Source: Ureibacillus galli
GTDB taxonomy: Bacteria > Bacillota > Bacilli > Bacillales_A > Planococcaceae
Direction: 5' to 3'
NCBI RefSeq assembly: GCF_014836845.1
Contig: NZ_JACSQA010000015.1
Coordinates: 19,691-83,690 of the forward strand
DNA length: 64,000 nucleotides
A model generated the notes under the pieces. That model was not told the DNA's origin. It saw nothing but the letters and a program-made list of their open reading frames with translations, and made no database searches. Position numbers and translations under genes: made by a program. The first letter of the stretch is position 1, and each line of letters starts with the position of its first letter. Of the stretch, positions 36,840-46,567 are shown in pieces.

Positions 36840-37344
36840 TTGGAAAAGAAAGAATATGAATGGATAAAACAAACACGTCAAATTTTATTAGATCAGTGTA
36901 GCGAATTAAATGAAGATGAATTTACTAAAGAGTTTGAATTTGGCTTTCAGAGCATTAGAGATTCTTTAGTTCATATAGCGGGTTGCTATCATGCGTGGTT
37001 AGGTTCTTTTGTGCTATCAGAAACATCATCGCCATTATTAAAAAAGGAAGTTGTTAAAAATATGCAGGTGGACGATATTCAACGCTATTTTAAACAATGA
37101 ATATGTAGAGAGAGTTTTTGAACAATTCACAAATCAATTTGATACGTTTATTGAAAAAGAACCTGCGTGGAGAGTAGGTAGTGGGTTCATAAGAAAAACA
37201 CCACATCAATTATTAATCCATTCAATTATTCATGAATCCCACCATAAAGGGCAAATCGTAACGATGCTACGTTTACTTGGCCATATACCTAAAAATACAG
37301 ATATATTGGGGCTACCTGAAAAGGAATTTGTAAAAAATGAATAA
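36840..37344 (+). pseudogene. DinB-family protein, frameshifted
   Basis: GGAGG precedes TTG at 36840. The first part (EYEWIKQTRQILLDQCSEL, SIRDSLVHIAGCYHAWLGSF) is the start of a DinB/YfiT four-helix bundle with the first metal histidine, and it stops at 37098. Shifting by one base near 37092-37100 gives NEYVERVFEQFTNQFDTFIE and HSIIHESHHKGQIVTMLRLL with the HxxxH metal motif, ending at 37344. One indel therefore disables an otherwise complete gene of about 165 codons. Sequencing error cannot be excluded. Confidence 0.8.
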
Positions 37345-37615
37345 GTAAATCCTCTGTAATACAATTCTTGAATATGCATTATAATCTTTCTGATACATAG
37401 AGACGTAGTAAAGAGGTATGCTTCCAAATTAATCTATAAAAAATTCGGGATGGATGGGGAGCGAGAATTCAGAGATTTATGACCTAAAATGACTTTGATT
37501 TAATGGTAAATAAGCTGAATGACAAGAGAGGTTATATGATATTAAACCAAACCTATCAGAAGGCTCCACCATGCATCATTAAACAAATAAATAATGAATT
37601 AAAGGGAGAAAAATT

Positions 37616-39070
37616 ATGAACGTAGATATTTCCGCAGACAATGGTTTGACCAATGCAAAAAATAATATTAAAACAGTACCTATTATCGTCTCATTTCTAA
37701 TCGCTGGTTTTATCGGTCTTTTCAGTGAAACGGCATTAAACATGGCATTAAATAGTCTGATTACGGATTTTGGAATACATGAAACTACTGTGCAGTGGTT
37801 AACAACTGGCTATTTGTTAACACTGGGAATTTTAGTTCCGGTTTCTGGTCTGATTTTACAATGGTTTTCGACTCGACAACTATTTATAACTTCTCTTATT
37901 TTTTCAATTATAGGTACTTTTATTGCTGCTATCGCACCAACTTTTACAGTGTTAATGATCGCTCGTGTAGTTCAGGCAGTAGGAACAGCACTTTTATTAC
38001 CGCTTATGTTTAATACGATTCTTGTCCTCATCCCACCGCAAAATCGTGGTAAAATTATGGGTTTAATGGGGTTAGTGATTAGCTTTGCACCAGCTGTAGG
38101 GCCAACGATTTCTGGTTTGATTCTTAAATGGTTAACTTGGCATTGGATTTTTTGGATTTCTTTACCGTTATTAATAGTAGCTATTGTATATGGTAGTTTC
38201 TTTATGCAGAATGTTACAACACCTACTAAACCAAAAATTGATATCTTTTCGATTCTATTATCCACTATTGGTTTTGGAGGAATTGTATATGGATTTAGTA
38301 GTGCTGGAGAAGGTGGAGGTTGGGGAAGCCTTGAAGTAATCATCTCCTTAGTAGCGGGTGTTCTTGGGTTATTCCTATTTATCACTCGTCAGTTAACAAT
38401 GAAGCAACCGATTATGAATTTAAAAGTATTTAAATATCCAATGTTTGTAATTGGTTTAATTCTGATAGTTATCGTTATGATGGTGATGCTTTCTTCCATG
38501 ATCTTATTACCACTGTATTTACAGACTGTACTAGCACTTAGCACGTTTACAGCAGGATTACTTTTACTACCAGGTGGATTAATGAATGGATTACTATCCC
38601 CATTAATGGGTGGACTTTTTGATAAATTTGGACCTAAGTGGCTAGTGATTCCTGGATTCGTATTAGTTTTAGCAACATTGTTTGGTTTCTCTACAATTGA
38701 CCTTGAGACTTCAAAAGGTTTCATTATTGGTCTACTTATTGTATTAATGATTGGTGTATCGATGATCATGATGCCAGCACAAACGAATGGGCTAAATCAA
38801 TTGCCACCGGAGTTATATCCGCATGGAACAGCTGTTATGAATACTTTACAACAAGTAGCTGGAGCAATCGGTACCGCTATTGCTATTTCATTATTATCTT
38901 CAGGAAGTAATGATTATTTAAGTAATCCTGTAGATGCGGCGAATCCATTGAATCCTTTATTAGCATTTACAGAAGGATTACATAGATCATTTACTTTTGC
39001 TATTGTGGTGGCTGTAATTGGTTTGGTAATTGCATTCTTTGTTAAACGAGTAAAAATAGAACATAACTAA
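37616..39070 (+). CDS. MFS multidrug transporter, DHA2/EmrB-QacA type
   Basis: ATG at 37616 follows AAAGGGAGAAAAATT. The 484-residue protein has fourteen predicted helices. The family motifs include LNSLITDFGIHETTVQWLTT and motif C in LMGLVISFAPAVGPTISGLI, as in LmrB/EmrB drug:H+ antiporters. It stands alone with its own terminator and no adjacent regulator. Substrate unknown. Confidence 0.9.
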   Translation: MNVDISADNGLTNAKNNIKTVPIIVSFLIAGFIGLFSETALNMALNSLITDFGIHETTVQWLTTGYLLTLGILVPVSGLILQWFSTRQLFITSLIFSIIGTFIAAIAPTFTVLMIARVVQAVGTALLLPLMFNTILVLIPPQNRGKIMGLMGLVISFAPAVGPTISGLILKWLTWHWIFWISLPLLIVAIVYGSFFMQNVTTPTKPKIDIFSILLSTIGFGGIVYGFSSAGEGGGWGSLEVIISLVAGVLGLFLFITRQLTMKQPIMNLKVFKYPMFVIGLILIVIVMMVMLSSMILLPLYLQTVLALSTFTAGLLLLPGGLMNGLLSPLMGGLFDKFGPKWLVIPGFVLVLATLFGFSTIDLETSKGFIIGLLIVLMIGVSMIMMPAQTNGLNQLPPELYPHGTAVMNTLQQVAGAIGTAIAISLLSSGSNDYLSNPVDAANPLNPLLAFTEGLHRSFTFAIVVAVIGLVIAFFVKRVKIEHN

Positions 39071-39137
39071 TTAGTGGTAGCCATAAATAAGTGGGAACAA
39101 AAATGCTATTTTGTTAGTTATAATATAGAGTTTGATT

Positions 39138-39172
39138 AAAAATCCTGTATTTTTATATGCAGGATTTTTCTT
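39138..39172 (+). terminator. Rho-independent terminator after the MFS gene
   Basis: AAAAATCCTG pairs with CAGGATTTTT around a 12-base loop, followed by CTTATTTAC. Confidence 0.82.
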
Positions 39173-39364
39173 ATTTACAATCGGTTGCGATTCTGAAAAA
39201 AATAGGTCTCACTTTTCTTGAAATTGCCTTTTTAGGAATGGAAATGGATATTTATGTAGATTAATTTTTAAGAATTTTTAATAAACCCCATGGTGAAAGC
39301 AGAAAAATGCTTTAATTTTTTATTATAAAAAAGATTATTTTATAAAAGGGGAAGGTGGTTCCAT

Positions 39365-39880
39365 TTGAGGAACACATCATTAAGATTAAGTATTTTATTT
39401 TTATTATTAGGCGCATTAATTTTAGTTAGTTGTAGTGGCAATGAAGTTAAATTACAAGATGGGGATAACCATATAGCTGAAGAGATGGATAAAGTAATTT
39501 CTGATTACATTATTCAAAAATATTCATCTTCATATTATCCTACAGATAAGCAATTTGAAATTCATAAAGTATTTGGCACAAATGAGACGGATGGGATTAT
39601 AAGCGTCTATATGTGGTCATATTATGCCGGGTTTAATAAAGAAACCGGAAAGGAAATTCAAGCAGGACATTCTTTACCTGCAGTCATTCGGTTAAGTAAA
39701 GATGAAGAAAATTATTCTGTTATTGAATATATAGAACCGCAAGATGGTAGTTTGTATGACTCCTCATTAAAAAAAATGTTTCCAAAAAAATATTTGAAAT
39801 TGGCTCAACTAAATAATGGTAAAATACAGAATTTGGAAAGAGAGATGGATAAAATAGTAGAACAATGGTTAGAGGAGTGA
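39365..39880 (+). CDS. Hypothetical lipoprotein
   Basis: GGAAGGTGG precedes TTG at 39365. The signal peptide ends with ILVSCSGNE, so the lipid cysteine is near residue 23. The mature part of about 148 residues includes AEEMDKVISDYIIQKYSSSY, a strand-rich centre (IISVYMWSYYAGF, HSLPAVIRLSKDEENYSVI) and a helical end EREMDKIVEQWLEE. The pattern is common in Bacillaceae lipoproteins of unknown role. The next small gene begins six bases after its stop. Confidence 0.78.
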   Translation: MRNTSLRLSILFLLLGALILVSCSGNEVKLQDGDNHIAEEMDKVISDYIIQKYSSSYYPTDKQFEIHKVFGTNETDGIISVYMWSYYAGFNKETGKEIQAGHSLPAVIRLSKDEENYSVIEYIEPQDGSLYDSSLKKMFPKKYLKLAQLNNGKIQNLEREMDKIVEQWLEE

Positions 39881-39885
39881 AGCGT

Positions 39886-40041
39886 ATGGAAAAACTTCTC
39901 CAACAACTAAACAAGCTTGGCGTTCATTATGTAATAAGTGATAGTTTAATCATTTTGGAACTTTTAGAGAATAGAGATAATCAAGCTGATGAAATTGATC
40001 TGCTGATGAACTTACTTTTAACTCAAAGTAGGAACAATTGA
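39886..40041 (+). CDS. Small hypothetical protein, 51 residues
   Basis: ATG at 39886 is eight bases after GAGGAG, which overlaps the preceding lipoprotein gene end. The product (MEKLLQQLNKLGVHYVISDS, then LIILELLENRDNQADEIDLL) is one or two amphipathic helices with no membrane segment. It is flush against the next gene (TGA at 40039, then TTG at 40042), so the three are probably cotranscribed. No family is recognised. Confidence 0.55.
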   Translation: MEKLLQQLNKLGVHYVISDSLIILELLENRDNQADEIDLLMNLLLTQSRNN

Positions 40042-40610
40042 TTGAAAAAAGTAAAGTTTGAATGTCCTAAAATTTTTTTAGACCGCTTAATTTATACGAG
40101 AGATAAAATGAAGATTGTTGGTGAAAGGATGATGTATAGGAGTTCTTTTGCAACGCCCCTCGATATAGCGGGACTAGATTATGAGGTTTGGTCAGTTTTT
40201 GAAAATAACTCAATCTCTTTTTTATCTGAAGTTATGGGTAAAAGTTTTATGGATACAGAAAAGTTTTTAATTGGTATGAAGATGGAGCTTCCATCAAAAA
40301 TTGAGAAAATGTTTACAGTTTATAAAGTTCATAATGAACCTGTCGGTGTAGTCTTCCCTCATATAGAACCGAATACAGAACAAGAAGGGCGCATTTTTGG
40401 ATAGGCATTCACCCTTATTTTCTAGGGAAAGGTTTAGGGAAAAATTTGCATTTAATAGGATTGTATAGATTAAAAAAAGAATTTAAAGCAAAGTCTTATT
40501 TAGGAATAACTCAAGTTGATAATATTCAAATGAGAAATATAATGCTTTCAAACGGATGCATTCAAAATAAAAATTCACTAATTTCATTAGAATATTTAAT
40601 TAACGAATAG
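40042..40610 (+). pseudogene. GNAT-family acetyltransferase, frameshifted
   Basis: TTG at 40042 begins KKVKFECPKIFLDRLIYTRD and reads 120 codons to EGRIFG followed by TAG. The sequence there is CGCATTTTTGG. One extra T would give WIGIHPYFLGKGLGKNLHL, the acetyl-CoA binding motif A of GNAT enzymes, and continue through GITQVDNIQMRNIMLSNGCI to 40610. So a one-base loss in a T run breaks the gene before its cofactor-binding motif. It could be phase-variable, a fixed mutation or a sequencing error in a homopolymer. Confidence 0.78.
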
Positions 40611-40940
40611 AAAGATAGCAATAAGCAAAAATGTAACTTTGATTTTATTTAATTAATTTGAAAGTTAAAGAGAAGTAACAATTAAGCGGTTCAAGCATTG
40701 GCGCATTTATTAAAAAGAAATGTGCCTTTAACGAAGTGAACAAAGATTTACTTACATTCTTAAATAATTTAACTTGGTAGTCTTAATTTTAATTCAACTA
40801 ACAGCTACTATTGATAAAAAAGCAAAAGCAGGCTATGGATAGGTTTCATGAATAGTTGATTTACTATTGAAAAAGATTTTTTAAGCTTTTTATTTAAATA
40901 GTATTTGTGAATCTCAATAATATGCAAGGAGTAGAGCACA
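40611..40940. other. Intergenic region with a family hairpin
   Basis: No gene. GGCGCATTT (40700) pairs with AAATGTGCC (to 40725) around TATTAAAAAG, followed by TTTAACG. TTCAAGCATT precedes it, matching the leader of the dispersed hairpin family. Confidence 0.55.
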
Positions 40941-41474
40941 ATGGAAATATACCTTAATTGTCCCTTTTTTGAGAGAGCAATCGAGGTTGGTGGACTAACG
41001 AAAATGCAGTTAATTCAAAAGTTGTATCAACATTCAATCTCGATAAATCAATATGGAAAGAAATTATTGTATGATGATAAATTTATCACTTCTGAATCAA
41101 AGTACAGCTTAAATATCGTTCAACTTTCTGTTATGGATTGTGGTTTTCCAAATGGAGCTACTATGCCTCAATTGTATAAACAAGCGAAAGAGCTAGGGTT
41201 AGAATTGTGTCCTCTCGAGTTAGGACCTTACTTAAGACTTGAATATCTAGACCAACCCGAAAGTAACTCAGAAAGCCCTTTACCACAACATCAAGCTCCT
41301 GCCGGATCGATTACAATCGCATCATAGATAGTACGTGATGAAGATGATTACCCGAAGGGATTTTACCTAAGAAAAATAGATGGCGTATTATGGTTACGTG
41401 GTTACGTTGCTGATGATTTACACGTTTGGAATCCTAATGATCAGTTTATCTTTAGTCAAACGAAAACACTTTAA
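40941..41474 (+). pseudogene. Conserved hypothetical gene interrupted by TAG
   Basis: ATG at 40941 follows AAGGAGTAGAGCACA. The first 128 codons (EIYLNCPFFERAIEVGGLTK, CGFPNGATMPQLYKQAKELG, LELCPLELGPYLRLEYLDQ) stop at TAG 41325. The same frame continues without shift for 48 codons (VRDEDDYPKGFYLRKIDG, LWLRGYVADDLHVWNPNDQF) to TAA at 41472. The two parts together match a conserved Bacillus protein of about 177 residues that is sometimes labelled helicase without good reason. A single base change explains the stop. Confidence 0.72.
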
Positions 41475-41624
41475 GAGAAGTATAATGATAGGGTTATATT
41501 CATTTATTGAATGGCTTAAGAGCATTCTAAAAGGGGGTAATTAAAAGCGTTGAGCATATTTTTACAATCGGACACTTTCTTTAGATAAGGAAAATTATTT
41601 TATAAAAAGATTTTTTAATGGTAA

Positions 41625-41659
41625 AAATCTAACCGTTTCCTTAAGAAAGGGTTAGATTT
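41625..41659 (-). terminator. Terminator of fabF
   Basis: AAATCTAACC pairs with GGTTAGATTT across a 15-base loop. Read on the minus strand it ends in TTTTT, downstream of fabF. Confidence 0.8.
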
Positions 41660-41675
41660 ACAAAAGAAAGTTTAT

Positions 41676-42911
41676 TCATTCATATTTCCTTAACACAATT
41701 GCCGCATTATGCCCACCGAAACCGAATGAGTTAGACAAACCAATATTTACTTTCATTTGGCGAGCAAAAGATGGTACATAATCGAGATCGCATAATGGAT
41801 CCGGATGATCTAAGTTAATTGTTGGAGGAATTATCCCTTCCTTTAAACTCATTGCTAAAGCAATCGCTTCAACCCCGCCTGCTGCTCCTAACATATGGCC
41901 GATCATCGATTTATTAGCAGTAACGGGAATCTGATAAGCTTGTTTACCAAACAGCTGCTTAATAGCCATTGTTTCGGAAATGTCTCCTACTTTTGTACTT
42001 GTTGCATGGGCACTAATTACATCTATTTCATCTGGCGATATCTTTGCATTTTTTAATGCTGCCTTCATTGCAAGATAGGCCCCTTTACCTTCCGGATGTG
42101 TAGCTACAATATGGTGTGCGTCGGAACTTGCACCATAACCAATGACTTCTGCATAGATTTTAGCATTTCTACGTAGAGCATGCGATAACGATTCTAATAT
42201 TAAAATTCCGGCTCCCTCTGACATGACAAAACCATCTCGATTTTCATCAAATGGACGACTGGCTTTAGCAGGATCGTCATTTCTTGTTGATAATGCAGTA
42301 GCATTTCCAAAGCTTGCAATGGATAAATCTGTTATAGCTGCTTCTGTTCCACCTGCGAACATTACGTCAACTTCTCCCAAACGAATTAGTTTAAAGGCTT
42401 CACCAATAGCTGTATTTCCAATAGCACAAGCGGAAACGGGTGACAAAGACGGTCCCATTGCCTTCCACTTGATACTTATTTGTGCAGCAGCAGCATTTGA
42501 AATCATGGCAGGTACTAGGGAAGGACTAACTCTTCTTGGACCCTTCTGTCTAAGTAAATCAATATTTTCAATTAAGGTTTCAATTCCCCCTATACCTGAA
42601 CCTACATATACGCCTAACCTTTCTACATCTATATGATCAAGATCTAACTTAGAATCTACCCAAGCTTGTTCAGCTGCAGCTGAAGCAAATTGAGTAAAAC
42701 GATCTAAACGTCTAGCTTCGTTCTTTCCTAAAACTTCAGCTGCTGCAAAATCTTTGATGACGCCTGCAATTTTTGTTTTCTGATTCGTAACATCAAATTT
42801 ATCGATTGTGGAAATACCAGATTCTCCGTTAATTAAATTGTTCCAAAATGTTTGGATGTTATTTCCTATAGGCGACACGATTCCCATACCAGTAATTACA
42901 ACTCTTTCCAC
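41676..42911 (-). CDS. fabF: Beta-ketoacyl-ACP synthase II
   Basis: The 411-residue protein is a full KAS II. It begins MERVVITGMGIVSPIG; the nucleophile is Cys162 in SPVSACAIGNTA, and the two histidines are His302 (SAHATSTKVGD) and His339 (IGHMLGAAGG). The C-terminal NSFGFGGHNA is typical. It condenses malonyl-ACP with acyl-ACP in fatty acid elongation. It stands alone, not beside fabH as in the usual Bacillus fabHA-fabF operon, so it is probably a second, specialised copy. It is divergent from an MmyB-type regulator, 123 bases apart, a likely control pair. Confidence 0.94.
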   Translation of the reverse strand: MERVVITGMGIVSPIGNNIQTFWNNLINGESGISTIDKFDVTNQKTKIAGVIKDFAAAEVLGKNEARRLDRFTQFASAAAEQAWVDSKLDLDHIDVERLGVYVGSGIGGIETLIENIDLLRQKGPRRVSPSLVPAMISNAAAAQISIKWKAMGPSLSPVSACAIGNTAIGEAFKLIRLGEVDVMFAGGTEAAITDLSIASFGNATALSTRNDDPAKASRPFDENRDGFVMSEGAGILILESLSHALRRNAKIYAEVIGYGASSDAHHIVATHPEGKGAYLAMKAALKNAKISPDEIDVISAHATSTKVGDISETMAIKQLFGKQAYQIPVTANKSMIGHMLGAAGGVEAIALAMSLKEGIIPPTINLDHPDPLCDLDYVPSFARQMKVNIGLSNSFGFGGHNAAIVLRKYE

Positions 42912-43034
42912 TTTTCATCCCTCCAAATCAATCATATACTTGTATTTTAAATCTCTTTTATCCTATTACAAGGGATAGTTTATCCTGGTATAATTGCTAA
43001 TAGGTTAAATGGATAAATTAAGGAGTTATAAAAA

Positions 43035-43886
43035 ATGAATGATAAAACTAGGCTTGAAGCATTATCGACATTCTTAAAGGCTAAGCGTGCCCAAATTAAG
43101 CCGGAGTCTGTTGGTTTGCCTGCCGGAACTCGAAGAAGGACACCTGGATTACGAAGAGAAGAGGTAGCACAATTGGCAGGAGTGAGTACCACTTGGTACA
43201 CATGGCTAGAGCAAGGAAGAGATATAAAAGTTTCTTCAATCGTACTTGATTGTATTTCTTCAGCATTACAATTAAATAATGATGAAAGGGATTACCTATA
43301 TGACCTGGCATTAGAGACAAAATCAGAAATTACAAATGAAAAAAAGATTCTAACAGAACTTAGCCCTTCCTTAAAACGTATATTATCGGAATTAACATAT
43401 TGTCCCACTATCATTACAGATCGGCATTGTCATATAGTCGGATGGAACCCTGCGGCTGCTCATGTTTTTTTAGATTTTGAACAAATACCTATTGAACAAA
43501 GAAATTTAATTCGTTTATTGTTTACTAGAAAAGAATTTAAAACATTGGCCGTCAATTGGGAACATTTTGTAAAAGGTTTTCTTGCGATTTTTCGTACCTA
43601 TTATGGACATTATTTAGGGGATGAATGGTACAACCAATTTATTCAAGAAATGAGTCATTCCCATTCTGAATTTCAGAATTTTTGGAAAGAAAGTCAAGTA
43701 AGTAAGGCTCCCGAAATGATAATTGAATTTAGACATGCAAAAGCAGGCAAAATGTTGTTTAATTTAACTTCACTTCAGGTTCAAGGGGATATGGATTTAC
43801 GGTGTAGTATTTATACACCGGTCGAGGAAACAGATACAGAATATAAATTGAAACGATTGATGAAGAAGGTTTCGGTTGAAAACTAA
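43035..43886 (+). CDS. XRE regulator with MmyB-like ligand domain
   Basis: ATG at 43035 follows AAGGAGTTATAAAAA. The 283-residue protein has an N-terminal HTH_31/XRE domain (about 8-85: TPGLRREEVAQLAGVSTTWY, then LEQGRD) and a C-terminal MmyB-like PAS-related domain (about 105-275: IITDRHCHIVGWNPAAAHVF, NLIRLLFTRKEFKTL, FRHAKAGKMLFNLTSLQV). A crystal structure of one MmyB-like protein held a fatty acid, so pairing with a divergent fabF is suggestive of lipid-responsive control. This last point is inference. Confidence 0.9.
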   Translation: MNDKTRLEALSTFLKAKRAQIKPESVGLPAGTRRRTPGLRREEVAQLAGVSTTWYTWLEQGRDIKVSSIVLDCISSALQLNNDERDYLYDLALETKSEITNEKKILTELSPSLKRILSELTYCPTIITDRHCHIVGWNPAAAHVFLDFEQIPIEQRNLIRLLFTRKEFKTLAVNWEHFVKGFLAIFRTYYGHYLGDEWYNQFIQEMSHSHSEFQNFWKESQVSKAPEMIIEFRHAKAGKMLFNLTSLQVQGDMDLRCSIYTPVEETDTEYKLKRLMKKVSVEN

Positions 43887-43983
43887 AAAAGTGAAAATGT
43901 TATTCCATGATTGGACAGGTACGTTTAATTAAAAAGAACAATCTGCACAGAATAAGAAGATTAAACGAACTTTGAGGTGAATC

Positions 43984-44400
43984 ATGGTGATAAAGCAATA
44001 CTTGGCCATAATAGGATTTGTATTAATTGTTCTAATATCTACGCAACTTGTAAAATCAGAAGCTAGTTCAGACACAGAAGAGATGTATGTCACAACAGAG
44101 GACATTATTTCAGACATAGTATTTCCAACGATTGATAAAAAAGTAATCAGCGAGTATGGAGGAGATAACCTCTTTGACTGGCAATGGAAAAGGATTGTTG
44201 ATATCACTTACAATGATAATCATTCCTATGATGTTACTGTCAGAATTGAGATCCCCCCGAAAAATGATCATGATGGGGTAAAAGAAGATTTGGTTAAAGT
44301 AAGAATATCTCCTTCTTGTGATAATGTGAAGATTAATCAAAAAATATGTAATCATGGTTTTAAAATTGAAATAGTAGATTACAAACACTTATCTTCATGA
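43984..44400 (+). CDS. DUF3888-like exported protein
   Basis: ATG at 43984 follows TTTGAGGTGAATC. The 138-residue protein has a signal peptide or anchor (about 1-22), then EDIISDIVFPTIDKKVISEY, GGDNLFDWQWKRIVDITYND and a strand YDVTVRIEIPPKNDHDGV. The order resembles DUF3888, small extracytoplasmic proteins found in sporulating Bacillaceae. Function unknown. Confidence 0.65.
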   Translation: MVIKQYLAIIGFVLIVLISTQLVKSEASSDTEEMYVTTEDIISDIVFPTIDKKVISEYGGDNLFDWQWKRIVDITYNDNHSYDVTVRIEIPPKNDHDGVKEDLVKVRISPSCDNVKINQKICNHGFKIEIVDYKHLSS

Positions 44401-44738
44401 GAATTGTGTTTTTTGGTATAACCCTTTTAAGGTAAAAAATGATACTAAGATAAAACCATATGCTGAGATCTATTCATTTGATAAATTATTAAGTTATTTT
44501 ACCTCAGAACCTATTATTGATAATGGGTACTAATTTAATTGACAATTCAGTCCAAGAAAATCTTATTACTATTTGACATTCGGCGCTTTTCTTTGAAAAG
44601 AAGGCGCCTTTTTTCATGTTCTGAGGATTCTTTAAAATTTGTAAAGAAATCTTACTTAAACTAAAGGGATAGGTTAGCGTAATAAGAATTTTGAAACTTA
44701 TTTATAAAATGTATGTCTAATTTAAAGGAGGGGATATT
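44401..44738. other. Intergenic region with a gene scrap and a family hairpin
   Basis: At about 44418-44533 an open stretch without start (NPFKVKNDTKIKPYAEIYSF, then DKLLSYFTSEPIIDNGY) looks like the end of a lost gene. At 44582-44615 GGCGC-TTTTC pairs with GAAAA-GCGCC, followed by TTTTTTC; TTTGACATTC precedes it. The hairpin is the cleanest member of the dispersed family. Confidence 0.55.
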
Positions 44739-45245
44739 TTGAAAAAAATCTATTTATTTAGTGTGATATGTATTCTTTGTGCTTTAGTAGGTTGTACTCG
44801 ATTAAAGGAAGTTGGGACAGAGCAAATTGTTCCTTCAAGTGGTAGTAAAATTAACCAAGAAGTTAGTATGACCCAGACCGAAAAACCACCTTCATTAACA
44901 ATTACCTTTGGTAAAAAAGAAATTAGAACAATACAGGGTGGTTACAGCTGGAGTTATTTCGATTCCAAAACAGGACAAATGGTTAATATGGAGGTAGATT
45001 CTGTGCCATCAACAGAATTAGTGAACATAGAAGATGCAAAGAAAGTTCATCTAAATGAACCGATTACTTTAAACTTCGAAAAGGAGCCACTAAATTACGA
45101 AATAAGAGTTTACGATCATCGTGATAACCTAATCGCAACGTACAATAACTTTAAGGATGTAAAAGAAAAAGGTAAAGCAAAATATGAAATATTGGTTACT
45201 TGGGAAGAAGGTATAGGAAGTTATGCGATTGCATTAGACACTTAA
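44739..45245 (+). CDS. Hypothetical lipoprotein, paralogue-like to 28088
   Basis: TTG at 44739 follows AAAGGAGGGGATAT, a very strong site. The signal ends in LCALVGCTRL. The mature part (about 148 residues) contains PPSLTITFGKKEIRTIQGGY, SWSYFDSKTG, VPSTELVNIEDAKKVHLNEP, ITLNFEKEPLNYEIRVYDH and a final YEILVTWEEGIGSYAI. The order of a YSW strand, a P-[ST] helix, an F-x-x-x-P strand and a W-x-x-G end matches the lipoprotein at 28088. Function unknown. Confidence 0.78.
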   Translation: MKKIYLFSVICILCALVGCTRLKEVGTEQIVPSSGSKINQEVSMTQTEKPPSLTITFGKKEIRTIQGGYSWSYFDSKTGQMVNMEVDSVPSTELVNIEDAKKVHLNEPITLNFEKEPLNYEIRVYDHRDNLIATYNNFKDVKEKGKAKYEILVTWEEGIGSYAIALDT

Positions 45246-45343
45246 AATAGAAGTATGCATACAAATATTTGTGATGAAAGGTAAACAAAATAATCAGCGG
45301 TTAAATTATGGGTAATGAGGTTTAAATTAAACTTGCACAATGA

Positions 45344-45375
45344 GGCGCAATTCTTTGATAAGAATGCGCATTTTC
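45344..45375. repeat. Hairpin of the dispersed intergenic family
   Basis: GCGCAATTCTT pairs with AAGAATGCGC around TGAT, followed by ATTTTCCC; TTGCACAATGAG precedes it. Confidence 0.6.
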
Positions 45376-45476
45376 CCATTTAAAGGAAGGATTGTTGAAT
45401 AACTGGAGGTAAATTTGATGTTTATATAGAATTTAAGAAATATATAAATAATCAAATACTATTAGGAGGGATTAAA

Positions 45477-46508
45477 GTGTTAATTAAGCCTAAAAAATTA
45501 AAGGCGGGAGATAAGATTGCAACAATAAGCCCTTCCTGGGGTGGAGCAGGTGAACCAACACTTAGATGGCGTTATGAACAAGGTGTTAAGAGGTTAGAGG
45601 AAGTTTTTGGACTAAAAGTTATACCTATGCCAAATAGTTTGAAGGGTGGAGAATATCTTTATAAACACCCACAAGCTCGTGCTGAAGATTTAATGACGGC
45701 ATTTCAGGATAAGAGTATACGAGGAATCATTGCAAATATTGGTGGAGAAGATAGTATTCGATTACTCCCTTATATTGATTTTAATATTATACGCGAAAAC
45801 CCGAAAATTTTTATGGGATACTCTGATGTGACCATTTCACATCTATTTTGTCATAAAGGGGGAATATCTTCTTTTTATGGCCCAGCAATTTTAACCGATT
45901 TTGCTGAGAATGTGGAGATGGATCCCTACACAGTTGAGATGGTAAATCGAACTCTCTTTACAAATGACGTTATTGGTGAAATTCAACCAGCTAAAGAATG
46001 GACAAGTGAGCGTTTAGAATGGATTGAAGAAAATAAAAACCGTCGCCGTACAAAAAAGAAAAACTTAGGTTACGAAGTACTTCAAGGATCAGGTGTAGCA
46101 CAAGGCTATTTAATAGGTGGTTGTATTGAAGTATTAGAATTTGCAAAAGGAACAGAAATTTGGCCAGAGAAAAAATGTTGGGAAAATAGCATCCTTTTCT
46201 TTGAAACATCTGAAGAAAAACCAGAACCAAATCTGATAAAGTATTGGTTGCGAAATTATGCTGCACAAGGCATTTTACAAAAAGCTAAGGGAATTATTTT
46301 TGGAAAACCACAAGATGAACACTATTATGATGAGTATAAGGAAGCAATTCAAATCGTTATGAAGGAAAATAATTTGGAAGATTTGCCGATTCTGTATAAT
46401 ATGAATTTCGGCCATACTGAACCGAAATTTATTTTGCCATATGGTGCATTGGCAGAAATTAATTGTGATAAGAAGACTTTCACCATTCTAGAAAATGGAG
46501 TGGATTGA
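45477..46508 (+). CDS. S66-family peptidase (LD-carboxypeptidase/MccF type)
   Basis: GTG at 45477 follows AGGAGGGATTAAA. The 343-residue protein has the S66 fold. The nucleophile is Ser116 in FMGYSDVTISH; the glutamate lies in SILFFETSEEKPEPN and the histidine in NMNFGHTEPKFILPYG. The N-terminus KAGDKIATISPSWGG and ANIGGEDSIRLLPYID are typical. The family cleaves L,D-linked murein tetrapeptides or, in MccF, the microcin C acyl-sulfamate. The absence of a signal peptide favours a cytosolic role such as murein recycling or MccF-like detoxification. Confidence 0.92.
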   Translation: MLIKPKKLKAGDKIATISPSWGGAGEPTLRWRYEQGVKRLEEVFGLKVIPMPNSLKGGEYLYKHPQARAEDLMTAFQDKSIRGIIANIGGEDSIRLLPYIDFNIIRENPKIFMGYSDVTISHLFCHKGGISSFYGPAILTDFAENVEMDPYTVEMVNRTLFTNDVIGEIQPAKEWTSERLEWIEENKNRRRTKKKNLGYEVLQGSGVAQGYLIGGCIEVLEFAKGTEIWPEKKCWENSILFFETSEEKPEPNLIKYWLRNYAAQGILQKAKGIIFGKPQDEHYYDEYKEAIQIVMKENNLEDLPILYNMNFGHTEPKFILPYGALAEINCDKKTFTILENGVD

Positions 46509-46567
46509 TTTAATTAGAAGTTATTCTTCCAAACCTATAGTTCGTATAACTTAGAGGTGAAATGTAT

